In this document: piece after piece, positions 1 to 10,464 of the stretch
How positions within the stretch are numbered: the first letter of the stretch is position 1
Layout of the letters: every line of letters begins with the position of its first letter
Source of the DNA: Lithodes maja
Taxonomy: Eukaryota > Arthropoda > Malacostraca > Decapoda > Lithodidae
Assembly: GCA_037953745.1 (NCBI GenBank)
Contig: JBAKBP010007959.1
Span: forward strand, 1-64,000
Direction of reading: 5' to 3'
DNA length: 64,000 bases
The notes under the pieces: generated by a model
What the model saw: only the letters and a program-made list of their open reading frames with translations
The model's database searches: none
Told to the model about the DNA's origin: nothing
Translations under genes and position numbers: made by a program

Positions 1-522
1 CTGTATATTATGAAAACCTTGTACTGTATATGAAAACCTTGTACAGTATATGAAAACCTTGTACTGTATATGAAAACCTTGTACTGTATATGAAAACCTT
101 GTACTGTATATGAAAACCTTGTACTGTATATGAAAACCTTGTACAGTATATGAAAACCTTGTACTGTATATGAAAACCTTGTACTGTATATGAAAACCTT
201 GTACTGTATATGAAAACCTTGTGCTGTATATGAAAACCTTGTACAGTATATGAAAACCTTGTACTGTATATTATGAAAACCTTGTACTGTATATTATGAA
301 AATCTTGTACTGTATATGAAAACCTTGTACTGTATATGAAAACCTTGTACTGTATATGAAAACCTTGTACTGTATATGAAAACCTTGTACTGTATATGAA
401 AACCTTGTACTGTATATGAAAACCTTGTACTGTATATGAAAACCTTGTACAGTATATGAAAACCTTGTACTGTATATGAAAACCTTGTACTGTATATGAA
501 AACCTTGTACTGTATATGAAAA
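1..522. repeat. 20 bp minisatellite array
   Basis: About 25 head-to-tail copies of a 20 bp unit (CTGTATATGAAAACCTTGTA) run from the window edge to about 522. A few copies carry CAGTATA or TATTATG variants. The array is truncated by the window start, so its full size is unknown. The long minus-strand open frame over it follows from the low stop content of the unit and is not a gene. Confidence 0.97.
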
Positions 523-636
523 CTGTTGCTCATCAAAATTGACGGATTAGGGCTCGTGTGACACCGTCTGAAATGCGAGAAGAGAATTTGTAATTATTGA
601 CAAGGATTTAAATGAGGAAGATAATTAAATTCCCAT

Positions 637-1007
637 TTAGGGGAGATGGGCCGTTTGTTTGGTCTGTTAATTAATTTATTTCTTTATTTCTTAGTTTCCT
701 CGCTAGACTTCCATCAAGTTTAGAAGAAAAAAAAACCTAGACCCCCCTTCAAATTAAATGTGTAAATTTGTCGGTAGGAAAATGTCCCGGCCAATGGCCG
801 GATCTTCTTAAAATTGCAGGCTCGCTATCGCTCGCCAGTATAAAAATCGACACCTAAATGGAACGAAATGCCTTAACATTAACAACAAAATGGGGTGAAA
901 GTTGTTAAAATCCCCAAACTAATGAGTCGAATGTCTTATAATCTCATAACAAATGGGGCTAAACACGAGGGAGAAAGGGGACCAGAAAAACGACCCATCT
1001 CCCCTAT
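637..1007 (+). mobile_element. TTAA-B family short element
   Basis: The left end reads AGGGGAGATGGG and the right end CCCATCTCCCCT, forming short terminal inverted repeats. The interior has the family hallmarks: a poly-purine stretch, the CGGTAGAAAAATGTCCCGG-like segment, one copy of the GGCTCGCTATCGCTCGCC core near 820, then a run of AATGGGG motifs. It has no coding capacity. Other copies lie at 2212, 14778, 17767, 29812, 30686, 31106 and 34122. Confidence 0.85.
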
Positions 1008-1148
1008 AGGAAAGGGCAGAGTGTGGCTTTTTTATACGTATATAAATGATATGATATAAATGTATGATACACAACCTCCGGCGTTCTCTCCCCCATACAG
1101 TACTAGAGCTGACCAAAAATTGTAAAGTATAAACCAGGAATATTTCCA

Positions 1149-1857
1149 GACCATACCCAGGCCAACCCTTGACCGGAAACCCAATGTCCAGACCATACCC
1201 AGGCCAACCCTTGACCGGAAACCCAATGTCCAGACCATACCCAGGCCAACCCTTGACCGGAAACCCAATGTCCAGACCATACCCAGGCCAACCCTTGACC
1301 GGAAACCCAATGTCCAGACCATACCCAGGCCAACCCTTGACCGGAAACCCAATGTCCAGACCATACCCAGGCCAACCCTTGACCGGAAACCCAATGTCCA
1401 GACCATACCCAGGCCAACCCTTGACCGGAAACCCAATGTCCAGACCATACCCAGGCCAACCCTTGACCGGAAACCCAATGTCCAGACCATACCCAGGCCA
1501 ACCCTTGACCGGAAACCCAATGTCCAGACCATACCCAGGCCAACCCTTGACCGGAAACCCAATGTCCAGACCATACCCAGGCCAACCCTTGACCGGAAAC
1601 CCAATGTCCAGACCATACCCAGGCCAACCCTTGACCGGAAACCCAATGTCCAGACCATACCCAGGCCAACCCTTGACCGGAAACCCAATGTCCAGACCAT
1701 ACCCAGGCCAACCCTTGACCGGAAACCCAATGTCCAGACCATACCCAGGCCAACCCTTGACCGGAAACCCAATGTCCAGACCATACCCAGGCCAACCCTT
1801 GACCGGAAACCCAATGTCCAGACCATACCCAGGCCAACCCTTGACCGGAAACCCGAT
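1149..1857. repeat. 42 bp minisatellite array
   Basis: About 17 nearly identical tandem copies of a 42 bp unit starting CCAGACCATACCCAGG. The period is a multiple of three and the unit lacks stops in several frames, so long repetitive open frames appear on both strands. The near identity of the copies suggests recent amplification or homogenisation. Confidence 0.97.
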
Positions 1858-1869
1858 ACTAGAGCGTAG

Positions 1870-2018
1870 ATTAAGGAGGGTCACCTGCTTGTTTTCTCTG
1901 TCTCTCCATTTCTCTCTTTCTCTGGCTTGTATCCATTCGGCCCCATTCAGCTAACTGTTTTAAGACGTTTATCCCCATCTAGGTGTCGATTTCTTCCTGG
2001 CGAGCGATAGCGAGCATG
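1870..2018 (+). mobile_element. TTAA-A family element, left half only
   Basis: It begins with TTAAGGAGGGTCACC and continues through the CT-rich stretch and the segment CATTCGGCCCCATTCAGC to the core CCTGGCGAGCGATAGCGAGC. It then stops where complete copies continue into the second arm. It is a truncated copy of the fold-back family that is complete at 5856-6239 and elsewhere. Confidence 0.8.
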
Positions 2019-2211
2019 TCCTCTCTGGTTCCAATATACAATTGCATTGTATGAATGTGCGATGATTCGTAGTGCCTAGCGAGTAATAAGCTCACTAGGT
2101 GGCGTTTGTGAAAGATGTCCAAGGTTGTGAGATGAGACAGCGAGACAGTAAAGTTGTGGATGCGAGGTGTCGAAGCTACGACGGGCCAATGAGCGACAAC
2201 CAGGCGCTTTT

Positions 2212-2582
2212 TTAAGGGGGGATGGGCCGGTTTTCTGGACCACTTTCTCCCTCATGTTTATCCCCATTAGTTTTAAGATGTTTGCCCCATTAGTTAGTCG
2301 ATTTTAAGACCTTTCGCCCCATTTCTTCGTCAATATTTAGACTTTTCGTGCTATTTAGGTGTCGATTTTTACCCTGGCGAACGATAGTGAGCCTGTAATG
2401 TTGGAAGAACCGGCATTCGGCCGGGACATTTTTCTACCGAAAAATGTACAAATTAATGTAGAAGGGGGATCTAATGGATGTTTTTTGTTTTTTTGTTTTT
2501 TTTTATGGAGGTCTAGGGAGGAAACTAGAAAAATAACGAATACATGCACAAATCGCCCAACAAGTGAACCATCTCCCCTAAA
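2212..2582 (+). mobile_element. TTAA-B family short element
   Basis: TTAAGGGGGGATGG at the left and CCATCTCCCCTAAAG at the right form terminal inverted repeats. The interior carries the conserved core in the orientation CCTGGCGAACGATAGTGAGCC and the CCGAAAAATGTACAAATT segment. It is non-coding, and the short frames here are not conserved between copies. Confidence 0.85.
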
Positions 2583-2657
2583 GTCTACAAAGGTAAGACT
2601 ACGAACAAGCCAGTTGCAACAATCACCGTCTCATTGCATCCCTCGCAATCTGGAATA

Positions 2658-3761
2658 AAGGCCCCCATACTCTATCAATCATGAGTGCGCAAACATGATT
2701 GACGAGACAATATTTAACCGTATCTAATTCACAGTTTCAATCAATGGTGAAAGCTTTCATCACACCCATACACGATGGTTATGCCTGCACAAACACGTAG
2801 TTTGCGCACTCATGATTGCTAGTGTATGGGCATAGACTACATATAACCTAGACACGAAAGCGTGACGTCACACGGTTAGTTTGCCGCGCGTCCTAGGGAT
2901 TTGGTGGCAGCACTATTGTATTGTACTGTAGCAAAGCACCTCAGTGGCTTGTCCTTATTATATAGATAGTCTGTGCGCCGCGCGCGCCTGCCAGCTGGCT
3001 TGCTGCAGTGTTCCCAAAGTTAAGGGAATATCCGTAAAACGAGGGAGCAATAGATTAAAGAGGGAACGTATTTAAGAGTTAATTAATGTTGGTAAAAACA
3101 CTTGTAAATTATTTAGTATAAATTAGATATATATATATATATATATATAAGCAAGATGAAAACATTAAGTATACATATACACTATAAAACATAGGCTACT
3201 CATATATGATGCAAGTTGTATACCTTCAAGCAACACAATAAGAATTAAATTGTCATTTTGAATATATATTAGTATGTTACATGTTATGTAGATGTTAATT
3301 TGTCAAGTAGCACTAAAACTGGACATTTATACTTATGACATCTAGGGATATTTTGTCCCACCATTGACGTTGGCAACTCCCGAATCTCACATCAACAATG
3401 GCGGGTGTTGGAGGAGTTTTGCTTGTGTACAGTACCTCCTCATAATGACGACAATTACACGATGACTGGCGCCTTTACAGTAGCCTCTACTTATGTCTAT
3501 TTAACTATGTCATGTCTGCAGATTCTCTGGATAATGTTCAATTGCTTATTAATAGCGTTATTAGTACAAGGTAGGGATTATTACGAATTAATGAGGACCA
3601 AGGACAAGGATAGTCAATATAATGTCTTTGTGGGGACCCTCCCCTCCCATTGTCCTTTGTGATCGTGCTGCCATCTCTCGAACGCGTGGCTCACTATTTA
3701 CAGATTTGTGGCGTCTTCTTTCGTGTCTAGGTTATATGTAGTCTATGTGTATGGGGGCCTT
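2658..3761. mobile_element. Inverted-repeat DNA element flanked by TA
   Basis: The left end AAGGCCCCCATA and right end TATGGGGGCCTT are inverted repeats, each flanked by TA (2656-2657 and 3762-3763). The inverted match resumes further in: CATAGACTACATATAACC near 2831 pairs with GGTTATATGTAGTCTATG near 3730. The left arm is broken by a small palindromic insertion at 2664-2830. A TA duplication fits a Tc1/mariner-like non-autonomous element, but no transposase is visible. The interior includes a TA run near 3129-3150 and an unrecognised 85-codon frame at 3405-3662. Confidence 0.65.
2664..2830. mobile_element. Small palindromic element nested in an inverted repeat
   Basis: The ends form an imperfect inverted repeat of about 29 bp containing a perfect 19 bp match: CAATCATGAGTGCGCAAAC near 2679 pairs with GTTTGCGCACTCATGATTG near 2799. 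It interrupts the left arm of the surrounding element, whose right arm lacks this sequence. It has no coding capacity. Confidence 0.6.
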
Positions 3762-4076
3762 TAATAAGGCCTCTTGGCTTCATAGCAAGAAGGATCTAAT
3801 AAGGAGGAAGGTCATAAACGGGCACCCAATTGATCCCTAGTTTTGACCAAGCACCCCTGAAGATGGCTCCTGCCATTGGTGGTGCATCGTCTGCACACTT
3901 ACACATAACACTGGGAGCTGCCAGATGGCGTGGCGGCAGATACACACATGGCACCTAAACAACACGGTCACGGCTGTGTTGTTCGTGGAAAATACAATCA
4001 ACAAACAAGATAAGAATTTCATATATCACTTCTTTCCCAAAGGAAGGGTGAAGTGCTTAGTCATATGTAGGGCGTA

Positions 4077-4181
4077 TCTACGAGTATACAGTATATAGTA
4101 TACTCACATACGAGTATACAGTATATAGTATACTCACATACGAGTATACAGTATATAGTATACTCACATACGAGTATACAT
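4077..4181. repeat. 30 bp palindromic minisatellite, about 3 copies
   Basis: About three copies of a 30 bp unit containing GAGTATAC and its inverse GTATACTC, so each unit can fold on itself. The same unit, reverse-complemented as expected from the element orientation, forms the roughly 80-copy array at 26498-28899 in sister element A. Confidence 0.95.
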
Positions 4182-4257
4182 CATGGCTGACTGAATACAA
4201 GATTCCAGAGACATCATCTCGGTAAATAGCTGACCCATTCATTTGTATCATTACAGA

Positions 4258-4416
4258 TGTTTGTTATGGCTCAAGAACCTTGACATCAATCTGAAGGCGA
4301 CAACACCTGATCAGCTGAACAATTCCCTTGTGTGAAGCAGCCACTTCACGGATGACCAGTATAGCGGGGTTGGCCGTCTGACGCCACACAATTTACAGAT
4401 GTTTGAAATAATATAA
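4258..4416 (+). pseudogene. THAP zinc-finger exon remnant
   Basis: After a plausible splice acceptor (TTACAG, 4251-4256) one frame reads CLLWLKNLDINLK, then LV-stop-SSHFTDDQYS, then GRLTPHNLQMF. This fits the second half of a THAP domain, whose consensus has a W, then VCSxHF, then RLxxxA.P.F. The conserved cysteine before SSHF is replaced by a TGA stop (4333-4335), as if TGT had mutated. THAP domains are the DNA-binding part of P-element transposases, which agrees with the host element. The first half of the domain was not found nearby. The match is by eye and moderately secure. Confidence 0.5.
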
Positions 4417-5346
4417 ATAAATAGCGTAATCTACTCACGTTGTTTTATGTGCCATTCACTTGATCGGTTATCTTTAATGTAAGACATACACTCAATTTTA
4501 TGTTCTTAGTTTTTGTGGAGTGTGAGGTTGGAGTTACTTGCTTATAGAATATTATTCATGAATACACAGAAAAGCAATAAACGGTAGTGGAGAAATTCCC
4601 GTAGCATTGTATTGTGCTGCAGTGGTCGACCTGAAGAGTAAAGACGTAACATCGAGAAAAATATAGTTTATAAACACGTACAACATGAGGCACAAGATGT
4701 GTTCCACACTTTTAGTAATGTTGTTGCTGAAGGGATGTGTGTTTATTAATGTATGACGTGTATGGGTAGAGCTGCAGAAACATAAATTACTCGAGAGACA
4801 GTCACTGGGATGATTGTTGTGGTTGTCTCACATATTCCTTCGTGAGAGATAATCACGTACCGGTATGTCTTTATTTACTCCTCACCAATTAAGCAGTGCA
4901 AGTAATATGAGGAACTGTATGATTCACAGTGGGTGTGTGTTTGATTATTTACTTTTTTCAGTAAACGTACGAACACTGTGGAGAACATATGGCCGAAATC
5001 CATACAGGTACTGAAACAAATTTAAATGTAAGGAACAAAACTAATACAAGATTATAGATGTTGAGTAACCTACACATAGAAAAAAGGTATTATATTAGAT
5101 AAAGTAATTTATACAGAAAACGGTGAACTTGCTGCACAAATACTAGATGGTATAAATGCAATGTAGCACAATATATTTAATTGTAATAGTATATGGACTA
5201 TAAACTAGGACAATAACGGTAATGACAAAATGGGGATCACAATTAAATCATCAAGAGTGACAACAGTAGCCTACTATTTAGATATAGGCATATAAGAGCT
5301 ATTATGAATTGTGAAAAATGAAGAGATATTGAGTACTGCAAGCGGT

Positions 5347-5395
5347 TCGGCTGTTCGGCCAGGCAGCTTGGGGAACAACAACAACAACAACAACA
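5347..5395 (+). mobile_element. Extremely short LINE 3' tail insertion with target duplication
   Basis: Fewer than 50 bp (GGCTGTTCGGCCAGGCAGC, then an AAC repeat) are flanked by a perfect 12 bp direct repeat, ACTGCAAGCGGT (5335-5346 and 5396-5407). The same sequence ends the LINE fragment at 63600-63935 on the minus strand, so this is a severely 5'-truncated copy of that family. Confidence 0.85.
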
Positions 5396-5855
5396 ACTGC
5401 AAGCGGTAGCCTATTGATATTAGAAACTATATAGTTATAGCTCGAATGTAACCGTTTTCTAAAGAGCGGTACACTCTCTAGTGAGGGGTATAAACTGTAT
5501 AGTTACTGTTAACCGTTCTCTATTGATGGGTGATTGACGTTAGATGGGGTAAGTATCAGGGGCCTACAACCAAAAGCAAAGAGTCGCTTCTTATTAGATT
5601 CTTCTTGCTTCATAGTGTCGAACGATTGAATCTACAGCCCAATACTGGACATTTTCTCAGTGTTGATTTATCGTCAGCGCGGGAAGGTCGGTTACTCCAG
5701 ACTCGCTGATTTTATGTGCAATTTGTGTATAAATATGATTGAAATTAACATATATATTATTGAAGAGGACATATAAAGGCTTGGATATTGTCACCGTGTC
5801 CGTGCTCAAGACATTATCATCTCAGATACGCTATACGGTAAGCTATCATACTATG

Positions 5856-6239
5856 TTAAGGGAGCCCACCTCGTTTTTTTTTTCTCTTTCTCTTCCTCTC
5901 TTTTTGGCTTGTACCCATTCGGCCCCATTCAGCCTACTGTTTTAAAACGTTTACCCCATCCAGGTGTCAGTATTTTCCTGGCTAGCGATAGCGAGCCAGC
6001 ATATATATATTTTTTTTTTTGACAGCAAGCTAAATTTGTACATATTTCGATAGAAAAATGTCTCCAGCGAAGCCGGATTTCTCCATACAATGCTGGCTCG
6101 CTATTGCTCGTCAGGAAGAAATCAACACCTGGATGGGGATAAGCGTCTTAAAACAGTTGGCTGAATGGGGCCGAATGGATACAAGCCAAGGAAAGAGAGA
6201 AAAGGAGCGAAAGATAAAAAAAAAACGTTGACCCCTTAA
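5856..6239. mobile_element. TTAA-A family fold-back element, complete
   Basis: It is bounded by TTAA at 5856-5859 and 6236-6239. The two arms are long inverted repeats: a CT-rich stretch, CATTCGGCCCCATTCAGC, the TCCAGGTGTC segment and the GGCTCGCTATCGCTCGCC core appear in mirror order. The middle holds a T/A-rich hinge and AAAAATGTCTCC. It has no coding capacity. A TTAA duplication is typical of piggyBac-mobilised elements. Confidence 0.9.
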
Positions 6240-6292
6240 GTAATAACGTTGACTTACAGTGTGTGTACTGCATATTATAAGGTATAGTAATA

Positions 6293-6565
6293 TAACTGAC
6301 TTGTGTGTAATCTCCGTGTGTAATCTCCGTGTGTAATCTCCGTGTGTAATCTCCCGTGCTCGTAATCTCCGTGTGTAATCTCAGTGTGTAATCTCAGTGT
6401 GTAATCTCCGTGTGTAATCTCAGTGTTCGTATTCTCCGTGTTCGTAATCTCCGCGTGTAATCTCCGCGTGTAATATCTGTATGTAATCTCTGTGTAATCT
6501 CAGTGTTCGTATTCTCCGTGTTCGTAATCTCCGTATGTAATCTCCGTGTGTAATCTCCGTGTTCG
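6293..6565. repeat. 12-13 bp degenerate tandem repeat
   Basis: About 20 imperfect copies of a unit like GTGTGTAATCTCC, with GTTCGTAATCTCC and CAGT variants. The minus-strand frame over it is repeat-derived. Confidence 0.9.
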
Positions 6566-6679
6566 TGACAGTATTACAGGGCCGGTCATTACTAATTCTC
6601 TGTTGGATCACGCCACCCAGAATGAATTAGTAAAGTAAAGTACTGAAACCCACACAACCACAGCCCTTGGAAGCATGCG

Positions 6680-6850
6680 AGTGTCTTTTTGTTTTTATCT
6701 TTCTCTCCTTTTCTCGGCTTGTATCCATTCGGCCCCATTCAGCCAACTGTTTTAAGACTTTTATCCCCATCCAGGTGTCAATTTCTTCCTGGCGAGCGAT
6801 AGCGAGCTAGCATTGTACGGAGAAATCTCGCTTCACCGGAGATTTTTTTT
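6680..6850 (+). mobile_element. TTAA-A element, left half (split copy)
   Basis: The CT-rich arm, CATTCGGCCCCATTCAGC, the GCGAGCGATAGCGAGC core and the GTACGGAGAAATCTCGCTTC segment match the left arm and hinge of complete TTAA-A copies. They stop in a T run at about 6850. The matching right half resumes at 10465, so this copy is split by the 3.6 kb element at 6851-10464. Confidence 0.75.
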
Positions 6851-7525
6851 CGGTTTAATGTTATTTTAATACCACGAATTTTGTTGATATATTTGAAGAT
6901 AAATATTGAATCAATATGCTCTAAAGATCATAAGAAAATTTGGGTATATATTAAGCAAACCACCCACCAATTTCCATGACAATTTTGAAATGCATGTTGG
7001 AATCCCTATAAACTGTACTTCATTTTTATGTAAGTTTGATAATTTGGAAAAATCGATTAAGGGAGAAAATTAACATTGAAAATGATGTGTAAAAAGTCTC
7101 CCATAAACGGCGGCCCGCTATGTTATTGTAATTTGCGGCCTAATTTCGTCTGTAATTAACTTTCTCCTTAATTGGACCCCCTATGAAGTACAACAGATTA
7201 TGATGACATAAGTGACGGGTGTTTAGAGGGGGCAGAGCTCCCCCTTCAACATATTACGTGTCCCACAGTAACTTCGGTAAATCTACAGTTATACTACCCC
7301 TCCCCCACTACCCTCCACCACCTCCCCCATTCAAAACACGCCTTTTAGCGTGTTTTGGGATGGTTCAGCAGACGCGGAAACTGGAAAAAAACGTATTTTG
7401 ATAAAAAAATGATCACCATCCAGATACGAGTTTTTAAGGTAATTTGTTGTGGTTTTGAATTTTTTCTTTGATATACAGTGTTGTTTAATACCGAGGACCG
7501 TCGCATTTTAGTATTTTTAACATTA

Positions 7526-7558
7526 GCCTAACCTAACCTAACTTAACCTAACCTAACC
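7526..7558. repeat. CCTAA telomere-like run
   Basis: Seven CCTAA-like pentamers, with one ACTTAA interruption. TTAGG is the usual arthropod telomere repeat, so this is a short interstitial tract. Similar GGTTAGG runs occur near 8853, 9008 and 10259, and CCTTAACCTAA near 14570. Confidence 0.8.
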
Positions 7559-8331
7559 GAAAAGTAACCTGTCTCCGAGACCGTCTAAACTCCCCCTCAC
7601 GTTCCCTGTTTATGGGTGCGCGACGGTCTAAACCCTGCTCACGTTCCCTGTTTATGGGTTTGCGAAGGTTTGTAATACTTCAATGTATCTATTTCAAGTC
7701 AAATATACATTTCCGCGCATCATCAAACCATACTAAGTCTACTACTAATAATATTAACCCATTAGTACCAACAGAATAGCGACAAAATAGGGGTAGTATA
7801 ACTGTAGATTTATCGTAACTTCTATTATATAAACAACCCAAGAATTTTCACAAATTTTTAAAATTTAATTTAGGATGTAATATAACCTATACTCCATGTT
7901 AAAATAAGTGTCAACCCTCGAACAATTCTATTAAGGGAGATACAGAACCTAGAACCTGTAACCTGTAACGATATATGTCCAGTGTTTCCCACAGACGCCA
8001 CCCCGCTAGGTCAGCCATGTTGATACTATAATTGAAGAGCGCTTTTATCGTAAATATTCGAATATAACGCCCTCTGCCTTTCTCTATGTGAACTAATGAT
8101 CAACACGTCACTATGTTTCTGCCATATTATTGGTATTTTTTTGTATACGTCACCATACGTCACGGTATTGAAGGAGTCACCCAATCATGGATCAATATAT
8201 GGACAATTACGTCATTTTAGTCAGCCAATGAGTGCATTGAACTCCAGCCCACCGACAGGCAGCATGGTTTTACATGTCAGTTGCAGGATGGCCAGTGTCT
8301 GTAGTGGTTGTGCACTTACCCCTGAACAATA

Positions 8332-8526
8332 ATTATACAAATTTCTCAAAACAACCAGGCAGCCCTTAAGATACTTACAGACCACGGTATATTGCCTACA
8401 AGTGTTGAGTGTCCTAGGTGTGGACATCCTTGCCATTACCGGCCAGATAAAGATCACTGGCGGTGTACACACCATTATTACGAGGAGAAGTCCAGAACAC
8501 GCCGTCACTGTCCCTTTGTTACATAA
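8332..8526 (+). pseudogene. Possible Merlin/ISXO2-like transposase zinc-ribbon exon
   Basis: One frame reads NNQAALKILTDHGILPTS followed by ECPRCGHPCHYRPD, then DHWRCTHHYYEEKSRTRRHC, then a TAA stop at 8524-8526. The order helix, G-L-L/I-P-T, CPxCG, W-R-C matches the N-terminus of Merlin and IS1595-type transposases, where a zinc ribbon precedes the DDE domain. No catalytic domain follows within 600 bp, so this is an isolated exon or remnant. It lies inside the 3.6 kb inverted-repeat element, which makes transposase ancestry plausible. The identification rests on a short motif only. Confidence 0.4.
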
Positions 8527-8804
8527 GGTTGGTTATTTTTATTATTATAGATGTAAAAATTTATATAAAGTTTATTTGCACCTATAGTGTTTTTTCGGTA
8601 TTATTCTAGCGTTACTTACACAGCGCACCCATCAATTTCTATGACTTCATTCCTATATATGTCAGTAGCGGCGGAAATGCATTAAAGCAATTATAGCTAC
8701 TGTAAAAAACATAGACGGCACACAACACGACTCGGCGGACCTCTTTCTCCCTGCATTTCAGTCTAATTAACACTAGGAATTGACATAATTTTCTATCCAA
8801 TGTA

Positions 8805-9105
8805 CTATCCAACCAGCGGGGGTGTGGGGGCGGCAGCCCCCACCCATAATACTAGGTTAGGTTAGGTAAGGTTGGTAGGTTAGGCTAAAATCTTTAATGT
8901 TGGTTAATTGTTGGATAATGGATAATGAGCTTACTGGGTAAGTTCATTTTCTATCCCATGTACCATCCAACCAGCGGGGGTGTGGGGGCGGCAGCCCCCA
9001 CTCATAATACTAGTTTAGGTTAGGTAAGGTTGGCAGGTTAGGCTAATATCTTTAATGTAGCTTAATTGTTGGATAATGGATAATTAGGTTACTGGGTTTT
9101 TGGAA
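8805..9105. repeat. Duplicated 158 bp segment with G/C hairpin and TTAGG run
   Basis: Two direct copies, starting near 8811 and 8969, contain the hairpin GGGGGCGGCAGCCCCC followed by GGTTAGGTTAGGTAAGG. A third partial copy is at 10218-10295. The copies differ by a few substitutions. No gene is present. Confidence 0.85.
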
Positions 9106-9216
9106 TAAGTTCTTCAATATTTTTCTTTATTTTCATCTTTTACCCCACAATTTCCCTGATCTTCATAGCCCTCCCCACTATCGGGCAACATAGATGATGA
9201 TTTCAATTAATCACGG

Positions 9217-9218
9217 GT

Positions 9219-9249
<31 letters not shown>

Positions 9250-9252
9250 GGG
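9217..9252. repeat. GT run followed by a 20-base G tract
   Basis: A (GT)n stretch runs directly into about 20 consecutive G residues at 9233-9252. Its exact length is likely to be unreliable in any assembly. Confidence 0.9.
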
Positions 9253-9379
9253 TGCAGGCAGAGCTCTCCCACACCCCATCCTGTATCCAATGGCGAAGAG
9301 TTGGCTGGCATTTTCTACATTTTCAGCTTTTATGAAGCCTAACAATTGTCCAATCCGAGCCAACTTTTGCCAAAACATG

Positions 9380-9650
9380 ACTGTTTTTTTCATTTTGGGG
9401 TTTTCTTAAGTTGAAAAACAAGAAAACCTGAGCCAACTTTTGCCAAAACTTGGCTCGAGTTTTTTAATTTTGGGGTTTTCTTAAGTTGAAAAACAAGAAA
9501 ACCCGAGCCAACTTCTTTTTTGCACTTACTGTCTTTTATGCAGCTGAAAAATCTTAAAATCCGAGCCAACTTTTGCCAAAACTTGGCTCGGGTTTTTTCA
9601 TTTTGGAGTTTTCTCAAGTTGAAAAACAACAAAACCCGAGCCAACTTTCA
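9380..9650. repeat. Imperfect repeats around GAGCCAACTTTTGCCAAAAC
   Basis: Several partly inverted copies of GAGCCAACTTTTGCC and AAGTTGAAAAACAAGAAAACC alternate here. The minus-strand frame over this block encodes only repeat-derived peptide. Confidence 0.75.
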
Positions 9651-9887
9651 TGATAAAAACCCTTAGATCGCCTTTTTATGTCTTTAACCCCACATTTTCC
9701 CTGATCTTCATAGCCCTCCCCACTATCGGGCGCTGTGTCTTAAGATCGTTGGATAAAGGGGAAAACGATTTTTGCGGAGGTTGAAACTAATGCCAATCAC
9801 TATATATTGATGCAAATAAACTAAAACTAAAAAAAAAAAAAAATGAAAATAATTGGTGGGTGGTTTCCTTAATATTTTCCAAAATTT

Positions 9888-10090
9888 GTTTTAACCCTCG
9901 GCAAAACCTAATAAAAAAGTATGGTACTAACATTTATTTTTCGTAACCAAGTTGTCAATACGGTACTTCCAGTTATCGACAGCTCTAAAGATCATATGAA
10001 AATGTGTTAAACCCTCGGAAAAACCTAATATAAAAGTATGCTACTAAAATTGAATTTTCGTAACAAGGTTGTCAATACGGTACTTTCCCG
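9888..10090. repeat. Direct duplication of about 80 bp
   Basis: Two copies, starting near 9890 and 10006, share AACCCTCGG, AAAACCTAATA, AAAGTATG and GGTTGTCAATACGGTACTT with small changes. No gene is seen. Confidence 0.75.
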
Positions 10091-10464
10091 TTATCAATGT
10101 ACAATCAAAGTTGAAGATTGCAGAGTAAACACCATAGACTTCATCGACTTTTCTTTCACCTTCGTATAATCGACAGCCAATTTTTTTATTTTTTTTTATT
10201 TACTAAGGGGTACTTAACCAGCGGGGGTGTGGGGGCGGCAGCCCCCACTCATAATACTAGGTTAGGTTAGGTAAGGTTGTTAGGTTAGGCTAATGTCTTT
10301 TCAAATCACTATCGAGGGGCTGTCTCAACATCGATCGATAGGCCTAATGGGGAAAATTGGGTTTCCCGAGATTTCTAATTAATTACAAACACTATATATT
10401 GATGCAAATGACCAATTTTGTTTATAAAAACTCAGAAAATTCGTGGTATTAAAATAAAAAAATT

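Larger units (their letters stand above)
3786..5607 (+). mobile_element. P-type non-autonomous DNA transposon (copy B)
   Basis: The element starts CAAGAAGGATCTAATAAGG and ends with the inverse CTTATTAGATTCTTCTTG. It is bounded by a perfect 8 bp direct repeat, CTTCATAG (3778-3785 and 5608-5615). An 8 bp duplication and a terminal repeat of the pattern CAnGAnGnA..TAA.A.AAGG resemble Drosophila P elements. It holds a THAP-like exon remnant (4258-4416), three copies of a 30 bp minisatellite (4077-4181) and a tiny LINE tail insertion (5347-5395). No transposase frame survives in 4420-5590, so it cannot move on its own. Copy A at 26334-29196 is an inverted, internally deleted relative. Confidence 0.85.
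6851..10464. mobile_element. 3.6 kb inverted-repeat DNA element splitting a TTAA-A copy
   Basis: Its ends carry inverted repeats that include ATTTTAATACCACGAATTT near 6869 and the reverse complement near 10437. A second inverted pair, ACCACCCACCAATT (near 6960) and AATTGGTGGGTGGT (near 9851), lies further in. The two outer flanks join to make one TTAA-A element, which shows this was an insertion into a T-rich hinge. The interior has no long gene but includes a Merlin-like exon candidate (8332-8526), telomere-like runs and several internal duplications. The superfamily is uncertain. Confidence 0.65.

Noticed and set aside
919..1954. Long repetitive open frames over the 42 bp array, on both strands
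   Set aside because: They exist only because the unit length is a multiple of three and lacks stops. Several frames are open at once, and there is no non-repetitive domain.
3405..3662. 85-codon plus-strand frame inside the TA-flanked element
   Set aside because: It has a hydrophobic stretch (LQILWIMFNCLLIALLV) but no recognisable family, no copies to compare and no coding bias that I can judge. Chance is likely.
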